The position numbers were made by a program, and so were the translations under genes. DNA of 64,000 nt. Source: Eurosta solidaginis (lineage: Eukaryota > Arthropoda > Insecta > Diptera > Tephritidae). Below, piece by piece: positions 10,140 to 20,969 of this stretch. The stretch lies in NCBI RefSeq assembly GCF_040869045.1, contig NC_090322.1, positions 79,073,675-79,137,674 on the forward strand. Direction: 5' to 3'. Numbering within the stretch: position 1 is the stretch's first letter; each line of letters begins with the position of its first letter. Below the pieces are notes generated by a model, which was not told the DNA's origin, did not search any database, and saw only the letters and a list, made by a program, of their open reading frames with translations.

Positions 10140-11291
10140 TTACGACTTTGTATGGGCCTTCCCAATTACACTGCAATTTGGGGACAAACCTTTTTTTCGT
10201 TGTGGGTTGTATAACAGCACCAAATCTCCTTCCTGAAACCCTTCCGAATTAATTTCTTTATCGCACCTCGCTTTCATCTTGTCACTCATAATTTTTGATC
10301 GTTGCCTTACAAGATCGTGTATCTCTCTCAGCTCTTCTTCCAAATCACTAGTGGATTTCTTGACATTTCTCTCCGCATTGGCATCTATCCCAAACTTCAA
10401 ATCAGCTGGCAGTCGAAGGTCATTACCAAAAATTACTTTTGCAGGGGTATGACCCGTTGTCTCATGCACTGCTGATCGGTAAGCCATCAAGAATAATGGT
10501 ATGCGGGTATCCCACTTTTTATGGTATTTGTCTACTACTTTCCTTAAGTGCTCCTCCAATGTTCTATTGAATTGTTCTACCATACCATCGGATTGAGGAT
10601 GCAATGCAGTTGTCCGTGTTTTTCGAATGCCCAATGATTTACACATTTCCTGGAATACAGCTGATTCGAAATTCCTGCCTTGATCAGAATGTAACTCCAT
10701 TGGTACACCATACCTTGCAACCCTATCTTGATTTGGGATTGGGTATACCTCTGGCCATTTGCTGAAATAATCCATAACTACCAGTACATATTTGTTTCCG
10801 CCGTTGCTAGTAGGAAATGGACCGGCGACATCCATAGCGATCCTTTCAAATGGCGCACCTGAGTTATATTGTTTCATCTGGCCATGACTTCGGTTTCTGG
10901 GCCCTTTTGCTCTGCTGAAAACCTCGCAGTTCGCAATCCACTCAGTGACCGACTGACGGCAACCAACCCAATAGAATCTCTTTTTAATCTTCTCGAGCGT
11001 CTTCGTGATTCCAAGATGACCTCCGCTTGGATCATTATGCAGCTCGATGAGCACGTCAGGAATCCTCTTTCTGGAAACAACTATCAGTTTCTTCTTGCAT
11101 TTACCATCCTCACTCTCCCATACTCGATGAAGGCAACCGGATATCAATTCTAAACTGTTCCACTGTGTCCAATATGACTCTCTGCTGATATCTCTTCTCT
11201 GTTTGGTCTTTCGTTTCGTTCGAGCCCTTGCATAACACGTGACAGATCTGTATCTTCTAGCTGACACTTCCTTAGCTGTTCCTTGTCCCAT
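10140..11291 (-). pseudogene. Gypsy B integrase
   Basis: A 383-residue frame overlapping the RNase H frame. The Zn-binding N-terminus reads 'GGHLGITKTLEKIKKRFYW...CEVFSRAKG'; the second Cys of the HHCC finger is replaced by Phe. The core has 'MDVAGPFPTSNGGNKYVLVV', 'ELHSDQGRNFES' and 'HPQSDGMVEQFNRTLEEH', so the catalytic D, D and E regions are present. A 45-bp in-frame deletion relative to A joins 'PIPNQD' to 'RVARYGV' between the catalytic motifs. The frame ends in an altered tail ('SVIGKAHTKS') because of an indel in the C-terminal domain, and the reading continues out of frame toward 9998. Activity is unlikely. Confidence 0.85.
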
Positions 11292-13024
11292 TCATCTGTA
11301 CATGTTATAGTCATTAGCCGGACATCTATAATGTCTTCTTTAGCCTCGGCACAGTACTTGCATTCCAAACTACATGGACTTCGTGACTTTGCACCAGCAT
11401 TTCCATGGGTAACACCTTTTCGATGCTCAATGGAAAAGTTATAGCTTTGTAGTCGCTCCATCCACCGTGCCAATTGTCCTTCCGGATTACGGAACTGCAG
11501 AAGCCATTTTAAAGCTGCGTGATCTGTCCTGACACGGAATCGCTGGCCGTAGAGGTATTTGTGAAAATGTTTAATGCACTCTACCAATGCCAACAGCTCT
11601 CTCCGCGTAACCCAGTAGTTCCTCTCTGGTTTTCCAATCGTACGGCTGTAATATGCAACTACCTTCTCCTGTCCATCGACCAGTTGTGATAAAACGCCTC
11701 CTATAGCATATCCGCTTGCATCTGTATCTAGAATAAACCTTGCTCCTGGAATCGGATATGCCAACATTGGGGCAGTGCACAAACGCTCTTTCAATGTTTG
11801 GAAAGCTACTTCTTGCTCCTTCTTCCATTCAAAAGCTTTATTTTTTCTTGTTAGCTCGTGGAGACTATGGGCTACGCTAGCAAAATTTGGTACAAATCGG
11901 CGGTAATATGTGCACAGCCCAAGGAAACTTCTCAATTTATGCAGATTCTGTGGTCTTGGCCAATCCTTTACTGCCTCTATCTTTTCATTCACTGTACGGA
12001 TACCTTCTGTTGTTACCTTATGACCCATATAATTTACTTCCTTTTTAAACAGCGCACACTTTGTGGGACTTAACTTCAGACCAGCGCCAGCTATTCTCTG
12101 GAAAACTTCATCTAAGTTTTTAAGATGTTCATCAAAGTTCTTGCCCAATACGATGATGTCGTCCAGGTACACCAAGCATGTTTTCCAATGTAGTCCTTTC
12201 AATAGCTGATCCATGAGTCTCTCGAAAGTAGCTGCTGCATTACATAGTCCAAAGGGCATTACTGTAAATTGCCAAAGGCCATCTCCGACGCTGAAGGCTG
12301 TTTTCTCTTTGTCTTCCTCCTTCACCTCCACTTGCCAGTAGCCGCTTTTCAAGTCCAGTGTGGAAAACCATTTCGTACCAGAGAGCGAGTCCAGAGTGTC
12401 GTTAATTCTTGACAATGGGTAGCTATCCTTTTTCGTAACGTCATTCAACTTCCGGTAGTCCATGCAAAACCTCATTTTTCCATCCTTCTTCTTTACAAGT
12501 ACTACCGGTGAGCTCCAGGGACTAGCTGATGGTTCGGTGACGCCGCTGTAGCTCATTTCTTGTATAATTTGACTCACCACTTCCCGCTTCGCCAGTGGAA
12601 CACTACGTGGAGCTTGACGTATCGGCCTCGCGTCTCCAGTGTCAATTTGATGTTTCACAACATTGGTGCGGCCTGGTTTGGAACCATCCTGGTCAAATAT
12701 GTTTGCGTACCTTAGGAGCAGCTGCTTTGCCTTACTCTGATAATCTTCCTCTAGCCCCTCCGTCCATTCCGTGATATAATTTGAAAGATCAGTGTTACTA
12801 AATGAAATGTGTTCCTGGAGCTGTTCACAGTTAATAATTACTTCAGCCTCTTGGCATCTTCCCAAAATAGCTCCTTTGGTCAGTTTGAGTGGTGACTTTA
12901 ACTCATTGAGTACTCTTACCGGAATACGTTCATCTTGTTTTGTCATAGACAGGTTTTTCCTACAAGTATGTTCGGTGCTGATTTGTTCGCTGCTTCGACA
13001 ACCAACAATTTGTTTGTCCCACAA
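11150..13024 (-). CDS. Gypsy B reverse transcriptase-RNase H frame
   Basis: A 624-residue open frame containing the complete RT and RNase H of a Ty3/gypsy Pol. RT landmarks are 'EPSASPWSSPVVLVKKKDGK', 'DYRKLNDVTKKDSYPL', 'STLDLKSGYWQVEV', 'FTVMPFGLCNAAATFERLMD' and the catalytic 'LVYLDDIIVLG'. RNase H landmarks are 'FILDTDASGYAIGGVLSQ' and 'RTDHAALKWLL'. In the last RNase H motif 'GNAGAKSR' the usual Asp (NADA) is Gly, which should abolish RNase H. The first ~28 residues are a frameshift artefact: a 1-bp loss near 12,950 disconnects this frame from the protease. It is a relic frame, not a normal gene start. Confidence 0.88.
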   Translation of the reverse strand: MWDKQIVGCRSSEQISTEHTCRKNLSMTKQDERIPVRVLNELKSPLKLTKGAILGRCQEAEVIINCEQLQEHISFSNTDLSNYITEWTEGLEEDYQSKAKQLLLRYANIFDQDGSKPGRTNVVKHQIDTGDARPIRQAPRSVPLAKREVVSQIIQEMSYSGVTEPSASPWSSPVVLVKKKDGKMRFCMDYRKLNDVTKKDSYPLSRINDTLDSLSGTKWFSTLDLKSGYWQVEVKEEDKEKTAFSVGDGLWQFTVMPFGLCNAAATFERLMDQLLKGLHWKTCLVYLDDIIVLGKNFDEHLKNLDEVFQRIAGAGLKLSPTKCALFKKEVNYMGHKVTTEGIRTVNEKIEAVKDWPRPQNLHKLRSFLGLCTYYRRFVPNFASVAHSLHELTRKNKAFEWKKEQEVAFQTLKERLCTAPMLAYPIPGARFILDTDASGYAIGGVLSQLVDGQEKVVAYYSRTIGKPERNYWVTRRELLALVECIKHFHKYLYGQRFRVRTDHAALKWLLQFRNPEGQLARWMERLQSYNFSIEHRKGVTHGNAGAKSRSPCSLECKYCAEAKEDIIDVRLMTITCTDEWDKEQLRKCQLEDTDLSRVMQGLERNERPNREEISAESHIGHSGTV

Positions 13025-13506
13025 TCTCCATCAACCTTTGCCCAGATGACTGCTTCGGATTTTGGTGGTATTTGCTGACTCTCTTCCACCAGTATTCGTT
13101 TACGGCTGTAGCCTCTCTCGTAGCCGAAATTAAGTGGTACATCCATGTTCTTATATCGCATCGTCTTGCTTTGCATGTCGATCTTGATGCCTTGGTTGAT
13201 TAAGAAGTCCACTCCAATTATGATTTCATCAACAATATCTGCCACTATAAAATTGTGTAGTACCGTAACGTTCCCAATTGCTACTTCACATTCTACTTCT
13301 CCAATACCTGGGTGTCCACTCCCGTGGCTGTACGTAATCTTGCTCCAAGCAATGGTCTTATCTTTTTGTTGACTAAATCCGCTCGAATGATGGAATGAGA
13401 TGCACCCGTATCTACAGTCAGTAAACGTTCCTTTCCGTCCACATGCCCTCCAACAGTAAGATTGCTCGATTTTCTTCCAATCTGCGAGATAGAGATTATG
13501 GGGCAT
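12943..13506 (-). pseudogene. Gypsy B protease frame
   Basis: A 187-residue frame with 'VECEVAIGNVTVLHNFIV', 'VDEIIIGVDFLINQGIKIDM' and 'IPPKSEAVIWAKVDGDCG', the body of a retropepsin-type domain and the linker to RT. The active-site DTGA part is expected around 13,400 ('VDTGASHSII' sense), where the open frame is disturbed. The C-terminus runs into a 1-bp deletion shared with C. Confidence 0.7.
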
Positions 13507-13583
13507 TCAATTTTGGGAGCCAGATGTCGCCCCTTGCGGCTGACTCGATTTAGTTTAACGATTGAGTGGTCTTGGAAATTTGC

Positions 13584-14807
13584 TCATCCCTTCTGCTCTG
13601 CGTTTACGACCACCCACATTGTTGGAACTGTTAGGGTTGGTATTGCAATAACGCGCAATATGCCCCGGCTTTCCACACTTAAAGCATTTGACTGCTTACT
13701 CAAAAGTGAGGTTGTTCCCTGAGTCAGTGCATGCGATACCGTTTCAGCAAATGTTAGTTTTGGATTCGCATATGTAGCCCGCTTCGTTTCCACATCTCGT
13801 ATACCATTTATGAAACTCTGGATTTTTACCCTTTCAGTGTATTCAACGGGTGCGTCCGCATTTGCAAGATGAGCCAATCTTTCAATATCTGAAGCAAACT
13901 CCTGCGATGTCTCATTTGCTTTTTGGTAGCGGTTTTGCAACTCAATTTGGAATATCTGTTTTCTATGCTCGCTTCCATAACGTCGTTCTACAGCAGCCAT
14001 CAATGCTTCATAGTTGTTCCGCTCTCCTTCGGGAATCGTCTGTAGGACTTCGACTGCTGGCCCCTTCAATGCCGCGAACAGTGCAGCAACTTTATCTTCC
14101 GCATTCCAGTTGTTCACTGCTGCGGTCTTCTCAAACTGTAGCTTGAAGACCTGGAAAGGAACATAACCGTCAAAGGATGGTGTTTTACCTTTGGATTACT
14201 CGTTGAAACTGCTGGACGATTTAGTTGCAACTCCTGTATACGATCTTTTAAAGCATCCATTTCGGCCTCCATTTTATCTTGTCGTTCACTAAAAGCCTCC
14301 AGCTGCGATGAGACTTTTGTTTCCTGTGCCTCCAGCTTCGTTGAGATACGCTCTTCCTGTGCTTTGAGTTGTAATGTTATACGTGCCTCTTGCTCTTTTA
14401 ATTGTTCTGCAATTTGTGACGCCATATGTGTTTTCTGTTCATCCAATTGTGCTTCAATCTTCGCTGTTATACGTTTCTCCTGCGATTCCAGCTGATGACA
14501 TTTGTGACGACATTTCTGACATTTGCGACGACATTGATGTTACTGTCGATGTTTGTGCAGATATTGCAGCCAATATCATGTTCAAGTCTGTGCCGGTAAC
14601 TGTCTGCGATGTTTCGTTTTTCTCTTCAATTTTTATTGTCTCCTCGCCATCAAGATGAAAGACATACCTTTCCACGTTAATTCCCTCTAATTCCATTGCC
14701 TCTCGTAGTCGTGCCTGAAGTTCGAGTTTATTGCCGGTTGTATTCAATCCACGGCTGTCCAACTCCTTCTTCAGTTGCTGGATCTTCAATTCACTGAACT
14801 TTGCCAT
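13584..14807 (-). pseudogene. Gypsy B Gag (A type), broken
   Basis: Three pieces in order: SAP-like N-terminus with 117 codons (14,807-14,454; 'ELKIQQLKKELDSRGLNTTG'), coiled coil of 110 codons (14,446-14,114), and capsid-like part (14,117-13,584; 'MNNWNAEDKVAALFAALKGP'). It differs from A by only a few substitutions (for example Tyr for Cys in 'ERRYGSEHRK'). It shares A's 97-bp deletion before the CCHC knuckle, which ends the frame in 'VVVNAEQKG'. Confidence 0.82.
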
Positions 14808-14858
14808 GTCCTTGCTGTCCTCTGGAATTTATTCAACAATTCCTCTTCTGACACCAAT

Positions 14859-15441
14859 CGTAACGAATTTACTGGCAAATCCTCTTATTTGAAATCTTCT
14901 GCTAACGTTCGTATCGCTAAACTGTTGAATAAATAACTCCAATATTGAATAATGGAAAAATGGCCTTTATTAAAGTCCTTCACAATAACACTTATACTTT
15001 GCAACTAGCTTGCTTAATAACCAAACTGACTGATAGATTAAATGAAACTCTACTATTGCCCGACAGATTGCGTGCTTAATCAAAAACTGATTATAGCGCT
15101 TCTACCGCTGGTGCTTTTATACTCTGTGATTTCCTCGTGGCATCTTCTAGGCGCTTCCAGAATTTACTTGGTTGCCGTCATATAACTATAACTATAGATG
15201 CACGTATATAGCTTCTCATATGCGTGTATTTGTGAGCGACACTTCAACAATTACAATTACATACTTTTGGGAGAATCTCTTCTCTGCTGCTGCGTGTACG
15301 TACATACATATGTGTAGACATAATGTTTTATTCGTTTATGTAGATACAAGTGACTGTCTGCTTTATTGTTGTTGTGACTTCATTTACTTAGCATCAGACT
15401 AGGGATGTGAGTATCACTTAGTGTCACTCATATTCGTCACA
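14859..15441 (-). repeat. 5' LTR of gypsy B (A type)
   Basis: A 583-bp LTR matching 8839-9421, including the mutated CG terminus. It is followed by ATAT at 15,442-15,445 and the C LTR. Confidence 0.92.
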
Positions 15442-15445
15442 ATAT

Positions 15446-16017
15446 TGTAACGAATTTACTTGCAAATCCTCTTATTTGCCCTTTTGCTAAGTTCGTATCA
15501 CTAAACGGTTGAATAAATAACTCCAATATTGAATAATGGAAAAATGGCCTTTATTAAAGTACTTCACAATAACACTTATACTTTGCAACTAGCTGGCTTA
15601 ATAACCAAACTGATTGATAGCTCAAATTAAACTCTACTATTGCCCGACAGATTGCGTTCTTAATCAAAAACTGATTATAGCGCCTCTACCGCTGGTGCTT
15701 TTATACTCTTTGATTTCCTCGTGGCTTCTTCTAGGCGCTTCCAGAATTTACTTAGTTGCCGCCATATAATTATAACTACAGATACACGTATATAGCTCTC
15801 ATATGCGTGTATTTGTGAGCGACACTTCAACAATTACAATTGCATAATTTTGGGAGCATCTCTTCTCTGCTGCGTGTACGTACATATGTGTAGACATAAT
15901 GTTTTATTCGTTTATGTAGATACAAGTGACTGTCTGCTTTATTGTTGTTGTGACTTCATTTAGTTAGCATCAGACTAGGGATGTGAGTATCACCTAGTGT
16001 CACTCATATTCGTCACA
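15446..16017 (-). repeat. 3' LTR of gypsy C
   Basis: A 572-bp LTR with TG..CA ends, nearly identical to 9426-9997, next to the polypurine tract complement at 16,018. Confidence 0.93.
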
Positions 16018-16159
16018 CTGCCCTCCACCTAAGTCTGATCGTCCCGATCAGACAAATCTCTCGATCTAAACGCTGCCAGCCTTTCCAAATGAACCACCTT
16101 CATTTGGGTTTGTGGTTTGCCAATGGTTTGTATGCGGTACAGTACATCGTTGATCCGTT

Positions 16160-17279
16160 TTACAACTTTGTATGGGCCTTCCCAATTACACTGCAATTTG
16201 GGGACAAACCTTTTTTTCGTTGTGGGTTGTATAACAGCACCAAATCTCCTTCCTGAAACCCTTCCGAATTAATTTCTTTATCGCACCTCGCTTTCATCTT
16301 GTCACTCATAATTTTTGATCGTTGCCTTACAAGATCGTGTATCTCTCTCAGCTCTTCTTCCAAATCACTAGTGGATTTCTTGACATTTCTCTCCGCATTG
16401 GCATCTATCCCAAACTTCAAATTAGCTGGCAGTCGAAGGTCATTACCAAAAATTACTTTTGCAGGGGTGTGACCCGTTGTCTCATGCACTGCTGATCGGT
16501 AAGCCATCAAGAATAATGGTATGCGGGTATCCCACTTTTTATGGTATTTGTCTACTACTTTCCTTAAGTGCTCCTCCAATGTTCTATTGAATTGTTCTAC
16601 CATACCATCGGATTGAGGATGCAATGCAGTTGTCCGTGTTTTTCGAATGCCCAATGATTTACACATTTCCTGGAATACAGCTGATTCGAAATTCCTGCCT
16701 TGATCAGAATGTAACTCCATTGGTACACCATACCTTGCAACCCTATCTTGATTTGGGATTGGGTATACCTCTGGCCATTTGCTGAAATAATCCATAACTA
16801 CCAGTACATATTTGTTTCCGCCGTTGCTAGTAGGAAATGGACCGGCGACATCCATAGCGATTCATCTGGCCATGACTTCGGTTTCTGGGCCCTTTTGCTC
16901 TGCTGAAAACCTCGCAGTTCGCAATCCACTCAGTGACCGACTGACGGCAACCAACCCAATAGAATCTCTTTTTAATCTTCTCGAGCGTCTTCGTGATTCC
17001 AAGATGACATCCGCTTGGATCATTATGCAGCTCGATGAGCACGTCAGGAATCCTCTTTCTGGAAACAACTATCAGTTTCTTCTTGCATTTACCATCCTCA
17101 CTCTCCCATACTCGATGAAGGCAACCGGATATCAATTCTAAACTGTTCCACTGTGTCCAATATGACTCTCTGCTGATATCTCTTCTCTGTTTGGTCTTTC
17201 GTTTCGTTCGAGCCCTTGCATAACACGTGACAGATCTGTATCTTCTAGCTGACACTTCCTTAGCTGTTCCTTGTCCCAT
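16160..17279 (-). pseudogene. Gypsy C integrase, split by 32-bp deletion
   Basis: The N-terminal part (17,279-16,827) carries the finger residues 'CHLGITKTLEKIKKRFYW' and 'NCEVFSRAKGPRNRSHG'. The core (16,855-16,160) begins 'MDVAGPFPTSNGGNKYVLVV' and includes the D/D/E motifs. A 32-bp deletion at about 16,861, relative to B (the sequence following 'catagcga'), fuses two frames and breaks the protein. The Cys-to-Phe change in the finger and the 45-bp in-frame deletion are shared with B. Confidence 0.84.
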
Positions 17280-19018
17280 TCATCTGTACATGTTATAGTC
17301 ATTAGCCGGACATCTATAATGTCTTCTTTAGCCTCGGCCTTTGAACAGTACTTGCATTCCAAACTACATGGGCTTCGTGACTTTGCACCAGCATTTCCAT
17401 GGGTAACACCTTTTCGATGCTCAATGGAAAAGTTATACCTTTGTAGTCGCTCCATCCACCGTGCCAATTGTCTTTCCGGATTACGGAACTGCAGAAGCCA
17501 TTTTAAAGCTGCGTGATCTGTCCTGACACGGAATCGTTGGCCGTAGAGGTATTTGTGAAAATGTTTAATGCACTCTACCAATGCCAACAGCTCTCTCCGC
17601 GTAACCCAGTAGTTCCTCTCTGGTTTTCCAATCATACGGCTGTAATATGCAACTACCTTCTCCTGTCCATCGACCAGTTGTGATAAAACGCCTCCTATAG
17701 CATATCCGCTCGCATCTGTATCTAGAATAAACCTTGCTCCTGGAATCGGATATGCCAACATTGGGGCAGTGCACAAACGCTCTTTCAATGTTTGGAAAGC
17801 TACTTCTTGCTCCTTCTTCCATTCAAAAGCTTTATTTTTTCTTGTTAGCTCGTGGAGACTATGGCCTACGCTGGCAAAATTTGGTACAAATCGGCGGTAA
17901 TATGTGCACAGCCCAAGGAAACTTCTCAATTCATGCAGATTCTGTGGTCTTGGCCAATCCTTTACTGCCTCTATCTTTTCATTCACTGTACGGATACCTT
18001 CTGTCGTTACCTTATGACCCATATAATTTACTTCCTTTTTAAACAGCGCACACTTTGTAGGACTTAACTTCAGACCAGCGCCAGCTATTCTCTGGAAAAC
18101 TCCATCTAAGTTTTTAAGATGTTCATCAAAGTTCTTGCCCAATACGATGATGTCGTCCAGGTACACCAAGCATGTTTTCCAATGTAGTCCTTTCAATACC
18201 TGATCCATGAGTCTCTCGAAAGTAGCTGGTGCATTATATAGTCCAAAGGGCATTACTGTAAATTGCCAAAGGCCATCTCCGACGCTGAAGGCTGTTTTCT
18301 CTTTGTCTTCCTCCTTCACCTCCACTTGCCAGTAGCCGCTTTTCAAGTCCAGTGTGGAAAACCATTTCGTACCAGAGAGCGAGTCCAGAGTGTCGTTAAT
18401 TCTTGACAATGGGTAGCTATCCTTTTTCGTAACGTCATTCAACTTCCGGTAGTCCATGCAAAACCTCATTTTTCCATCCTTCTTCTTTACAAGTACTACC
18501 GGTGAGCTCCAGGGACTAGCTGATGGTTCGGTGACGCCGCTGTAGCTCATTTCTTGTATAATTTGACTCACCACTTCCCGCTTCGCCAGTGGAACACTAC
18601 GTGGAGCTTGACGTATCGGCCTCGCGTCTCCAGTGTCAATTTGATGTTTCACAACATTGGTGCGGCCTGGTTTGGAACCATCCTGGTCAAATATGTTTGC
18701 ATACCTTAGGAGCAGCTGCTTTGCCTTACTCTGATAATCTTCCTCTAGCCCCTCTGTCCATTCCGTGATATAATTTGAAAGATCAGTGTTACTAAATGAA
18801 ATGTGTTCCTGGAGCTGTTCACAGTTAATAATTACTTCAGCCTCTTGGCATCTTCCCAAAATAGCTCCTTTGGTCAGTTTGAGTGGTGACTTTAACTCAT
18901 TGAGTACTCTTACCGGAATACGTTCATCTTGTTTTGTCATAGCCAGGTTTTTCCTACAAGTATGTTCGGTGCTGATTTGTTTGCTGCTTCGACAACCAAC
19001 AATTTGTTTGTCCCACAA
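17138..19018 (-). CDS. Gypsy C reverse transcriptase-RNase H frame
   Basis: A 626-residue frame, collinear with B. RT includes 'STLDLKSGYWQVEV', 'FTVMPFGLYNAPATFERLMD' and 'YLDDIIVLG'; RNase H includes 'ILDTDASGYAIGGVLSQ' and 'RTDHAALKWLL'. It keeps six bases lost in B ('KYCSKAEAKED' versus 'KYCAEAKED'). The last RNase H motif reads 'GNAGAKSR' with Gly for Asp, as in B. The upstream link to protease is broken by the same 1-bp loss as in B. Confidence 0.88.
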   Translation of the reverse strand: MWDKQIVGCRSSKQISTEHTCRKNLAMTKQDERIPVRVLNELKSPLKLTKGAILGRCQEAEVIINCEQLQEHISFSNTDLSNYITEWTEGLEEDYQSKAKQLLLRYANIFDQDGSKPGRTNVVKHQIDTGDARPIRQAPRSVPLAKREVVSQIIQEMSYSGVTEPSASPWSSPVVLVKKKDGKMRFCMDYRKLNDVTKKDSYPLSRINDTLDSLSGTKWFSTLDLKSGYWQVEVKEEDKEKTAFSVGDGLWQFTVMPFGLYNAPATFERLMDQVLKGLHWKTCLVYLDDIIVLGKNFDEHLKNLDGVFQRIAGAGLKLSPTKCALFKKEVNYMGHKVTTEGIRTVNEKIEAVKDWPRPQNLHELRSFLGLCTYYRRFVPNFASVGHSLHELTRKNKAFEWKKEQEVAFQTLKERLCTAPMLAYPIPGARFILDTDASGYAIGGVLSQLVDGQEKVVAYYSRMIGKPERNYWVTRRELLALVECIKHFHKYLYGQRFRVRTDHAALKWLLQFRNPERQLARWMERLQRYNFSIEHRKGVTHGNAGAKSRSPCSLECKYCSKAEAKEDIIDVRLMTITCTDEWDKEQLRKCQLEDTDLSRVMQGLERNERPNREEISAESHIGHSGTV

Positions 19019-19500
19019 TCTCCATCAACCTTTGCCCAGATGACTGCTTCGGATTTTGGTGGTATTTGCTGACTCTCTTCCACCAGTATTCGTTTACGGC
19101 TGTAGCCTCTCTCGTAGCCGAAATTAAGTGGTACATCCATGTTCTTATATCGCATCTTCTTGCTTTGCAAGTCGATCTTGATGCCTTGGTTGATTAAGAA
19201 GTCCACTCCAATTATGATTTCATCAACAATATCTGCCACTATAAAATTGTGTAGTACCGTGACGTTCCCAATTGCTACTTCACATTCTACTTCTCCAATA
19301 CCTGGGTGTTCTCTCCCGTGGCTGTACGTAATCTTGCTCCAAGCAATGGTCTTATCTTTTTGTTGACTAAATCCGCTCGAATGATGGAATGAGATGCACC
19401 CGTATCTACAGTCAGTAAACGTTCCTTTCCGTCCACATGCCCTCCAACAGTAAGATTGCTCGATCTTCTTCCAATCTGCGAGATAGAGATTATGGGGCAT
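18937..19500 (-). pseudogene. Gypsy C protease frame
   Basis: A 187-residue frame homologous to that of B: 'VECEVAIGNVTVLHNFIV', 'DEIIIGVDFLINQGIKIDLQ' and 'PPKSEAVIWAKVDGDCG'. It ends out of frame with RT at about 18,940 because of the shared 1-bp deletion. Confidence 0.7.
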
Positions 19501-19543
19501 TCAATTGTGGGAGCCAGCTGTCGCCCCTTGCGGCTAACTCGAT

Positions 19544-20945
19544 TTAGTTTAACGATTGAGTGGTCTTGGAGATTTGATCAGCACCTTCTGCTCTGCGTTT
19601 ACGACCACCCACATTGTTGGAACTGTTAGGGTTGGTATTGCAATAACGCGCAATATGCCCTGGCTTCCCACACTTAAAGCATTTGACTGCATCATTATTC
19701 TTCTGCTGCGTACCCTTCAATGCTTCCAAAATTGCGTCTACCCAGTCTGGCCTTTCCACATCCACGCGATGAGCTTTGTACGCTGGCTTACTCAAAAGTG
19801 AGGCTGTTTCCTGAGTCAGTGCATGCGATACCGTTTCAGCAAATCTTAGTTTTGGATTCGCATATGTAGCCCGCTTCGTTTCCACATCTCGTATGCCATT
19901 TATGAAACTCTGGATTTTTACCCTTTCAGTGTATTCCACGGGGGCGTCCGCATTTGCAAGATGAGCCAATCTTTCAATATCTGAAGCAAACTCCTGCAAT
20001 GTCTCATTTGCTTTTTGGTAGCGGTTTTGCAACTCAATTTGGAATATCTGTTTTCTATGCTCGCTTCCATAACGTTGTTCTACAGCAGTCATCAATGCTT
20101 CATAATTGTTCCGCTCTCCTTCGGGAATCGTATGTAGGATTTCCGCTGATGGCCCCTTCAATGCCACGAACAGTGCAGCAACTTTATCTTCCGCATTCCA
20201 GTTGTTCACTGCTGGGGTCTTCTCAAACTGTAGCTTGAAGACCTGGAAAGGAACAGAACCGCCAAAAGATGGAGTTTTTACCTTCGTATTAATCGCTGAA
20301 GCAGCCGGCCGATTAAGTTGCAATTCCTGTATACGACCTCTCAAAGCATCCACCTCTGCCTCGAATTTTTTTTCGTTATTTTCCCGTCCATACGCGCCTC
20401 GAGTTTTGATGATATACGCGCCTCTTGCTCTTTCAGTTGTGTTCCCATCTTTGATGTAATCTGTGTCGACATTTCTTAAATACGTGTCTCATGTGATTCC
20501 AGCATGGATGCCATATATGTCTTCTGCTCTTCCAGTTGAGATGACATTTGCGATGACATTTCTGAAATACGTGCCTCCTGTGCTTCCATCTTGGATGTTA
20601 TGCGTGTCTCTTGCGATTCCAGTTGGGATGCCATATTTGTGATGACATTTCTGTTATGCGTGTTTCCTGGGTTTCCATTTTTGCCGATATCTGTGATAAC
20701 AAAGCCAATATCGCATTATTCTCGCTGCTTGCGACTGGACTCGGACTTCCCTTCTTCTCTTTAATTTTTGTTGTTGTCTCGTCCCCATCAGGATAAAGGA
20801 CATACTCGTCCACATCAATACCTTGCGACTCCATTACCTCTCGGAGCCGTGCTTGAAGTTCGATCTTATTGCCGGTTGTATTCAATCCACGGCTCTCCAA
20901 CTCCTTCTTCAGTTGCTGGATCCTCAACTCACTCAATTTTGCCAT
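19544..20945 (-). pseudogene. Gypsy C Gag: SAP-like domain, coiled coil, capsid, CCHC knuckle
   Basis: The natural start is the ATG complement at 20,943-20,945 ('MAKLSELRIQQLKKELESRG'), the conserved first Met in all copies. Residues 1-45 fit a SAP domain. A Gln/Glu/Ser-rich coiled coil ('KMETQETRITEMSSQ') follows and is broken by stops or frameshifts between 20,598 and 20,360. The capsid-like part and nucleocapsid (20,353-19,544, 269 codons) are intact, with 'WNAEDKVAALFVALKGPSAE', 'VKIQSFINGIRDVETKRATY' and the zinc knuckle 'CFKCGKPGHIARYC' near the end. SAP folds bind AT-rich/scaffold DNA in host proteins; a chromatin-tethering role here is inference. Confidence 0.85.
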
Positions 20946-20969
20946 GTCCAAGTTGTCCTCTGGAACGAT

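Larger units (their letters stand above)
9426..15441 (-). mobile_element. Gypsy element B, chimera of C-like 3' half and A-like 5' half
   Basis: Complete LTR-to-LTR element on the minus strand. From 9426 to about 13,490 it matches C with an offset of about 6020; from about 13,513 to 15,441 it matches A with an offset of exactly 6020. Diagnostic changes switch between 13,489 and 13,513. It carries the A-type 97-bp gag deletion together with the C-type protease/RT 1-bp deletion and RNase H Asp-to-Gly change. Both sides show ATAT. This is the product expected from unequal crossing-over between neighbouring A and C. Confidence 0.88.
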
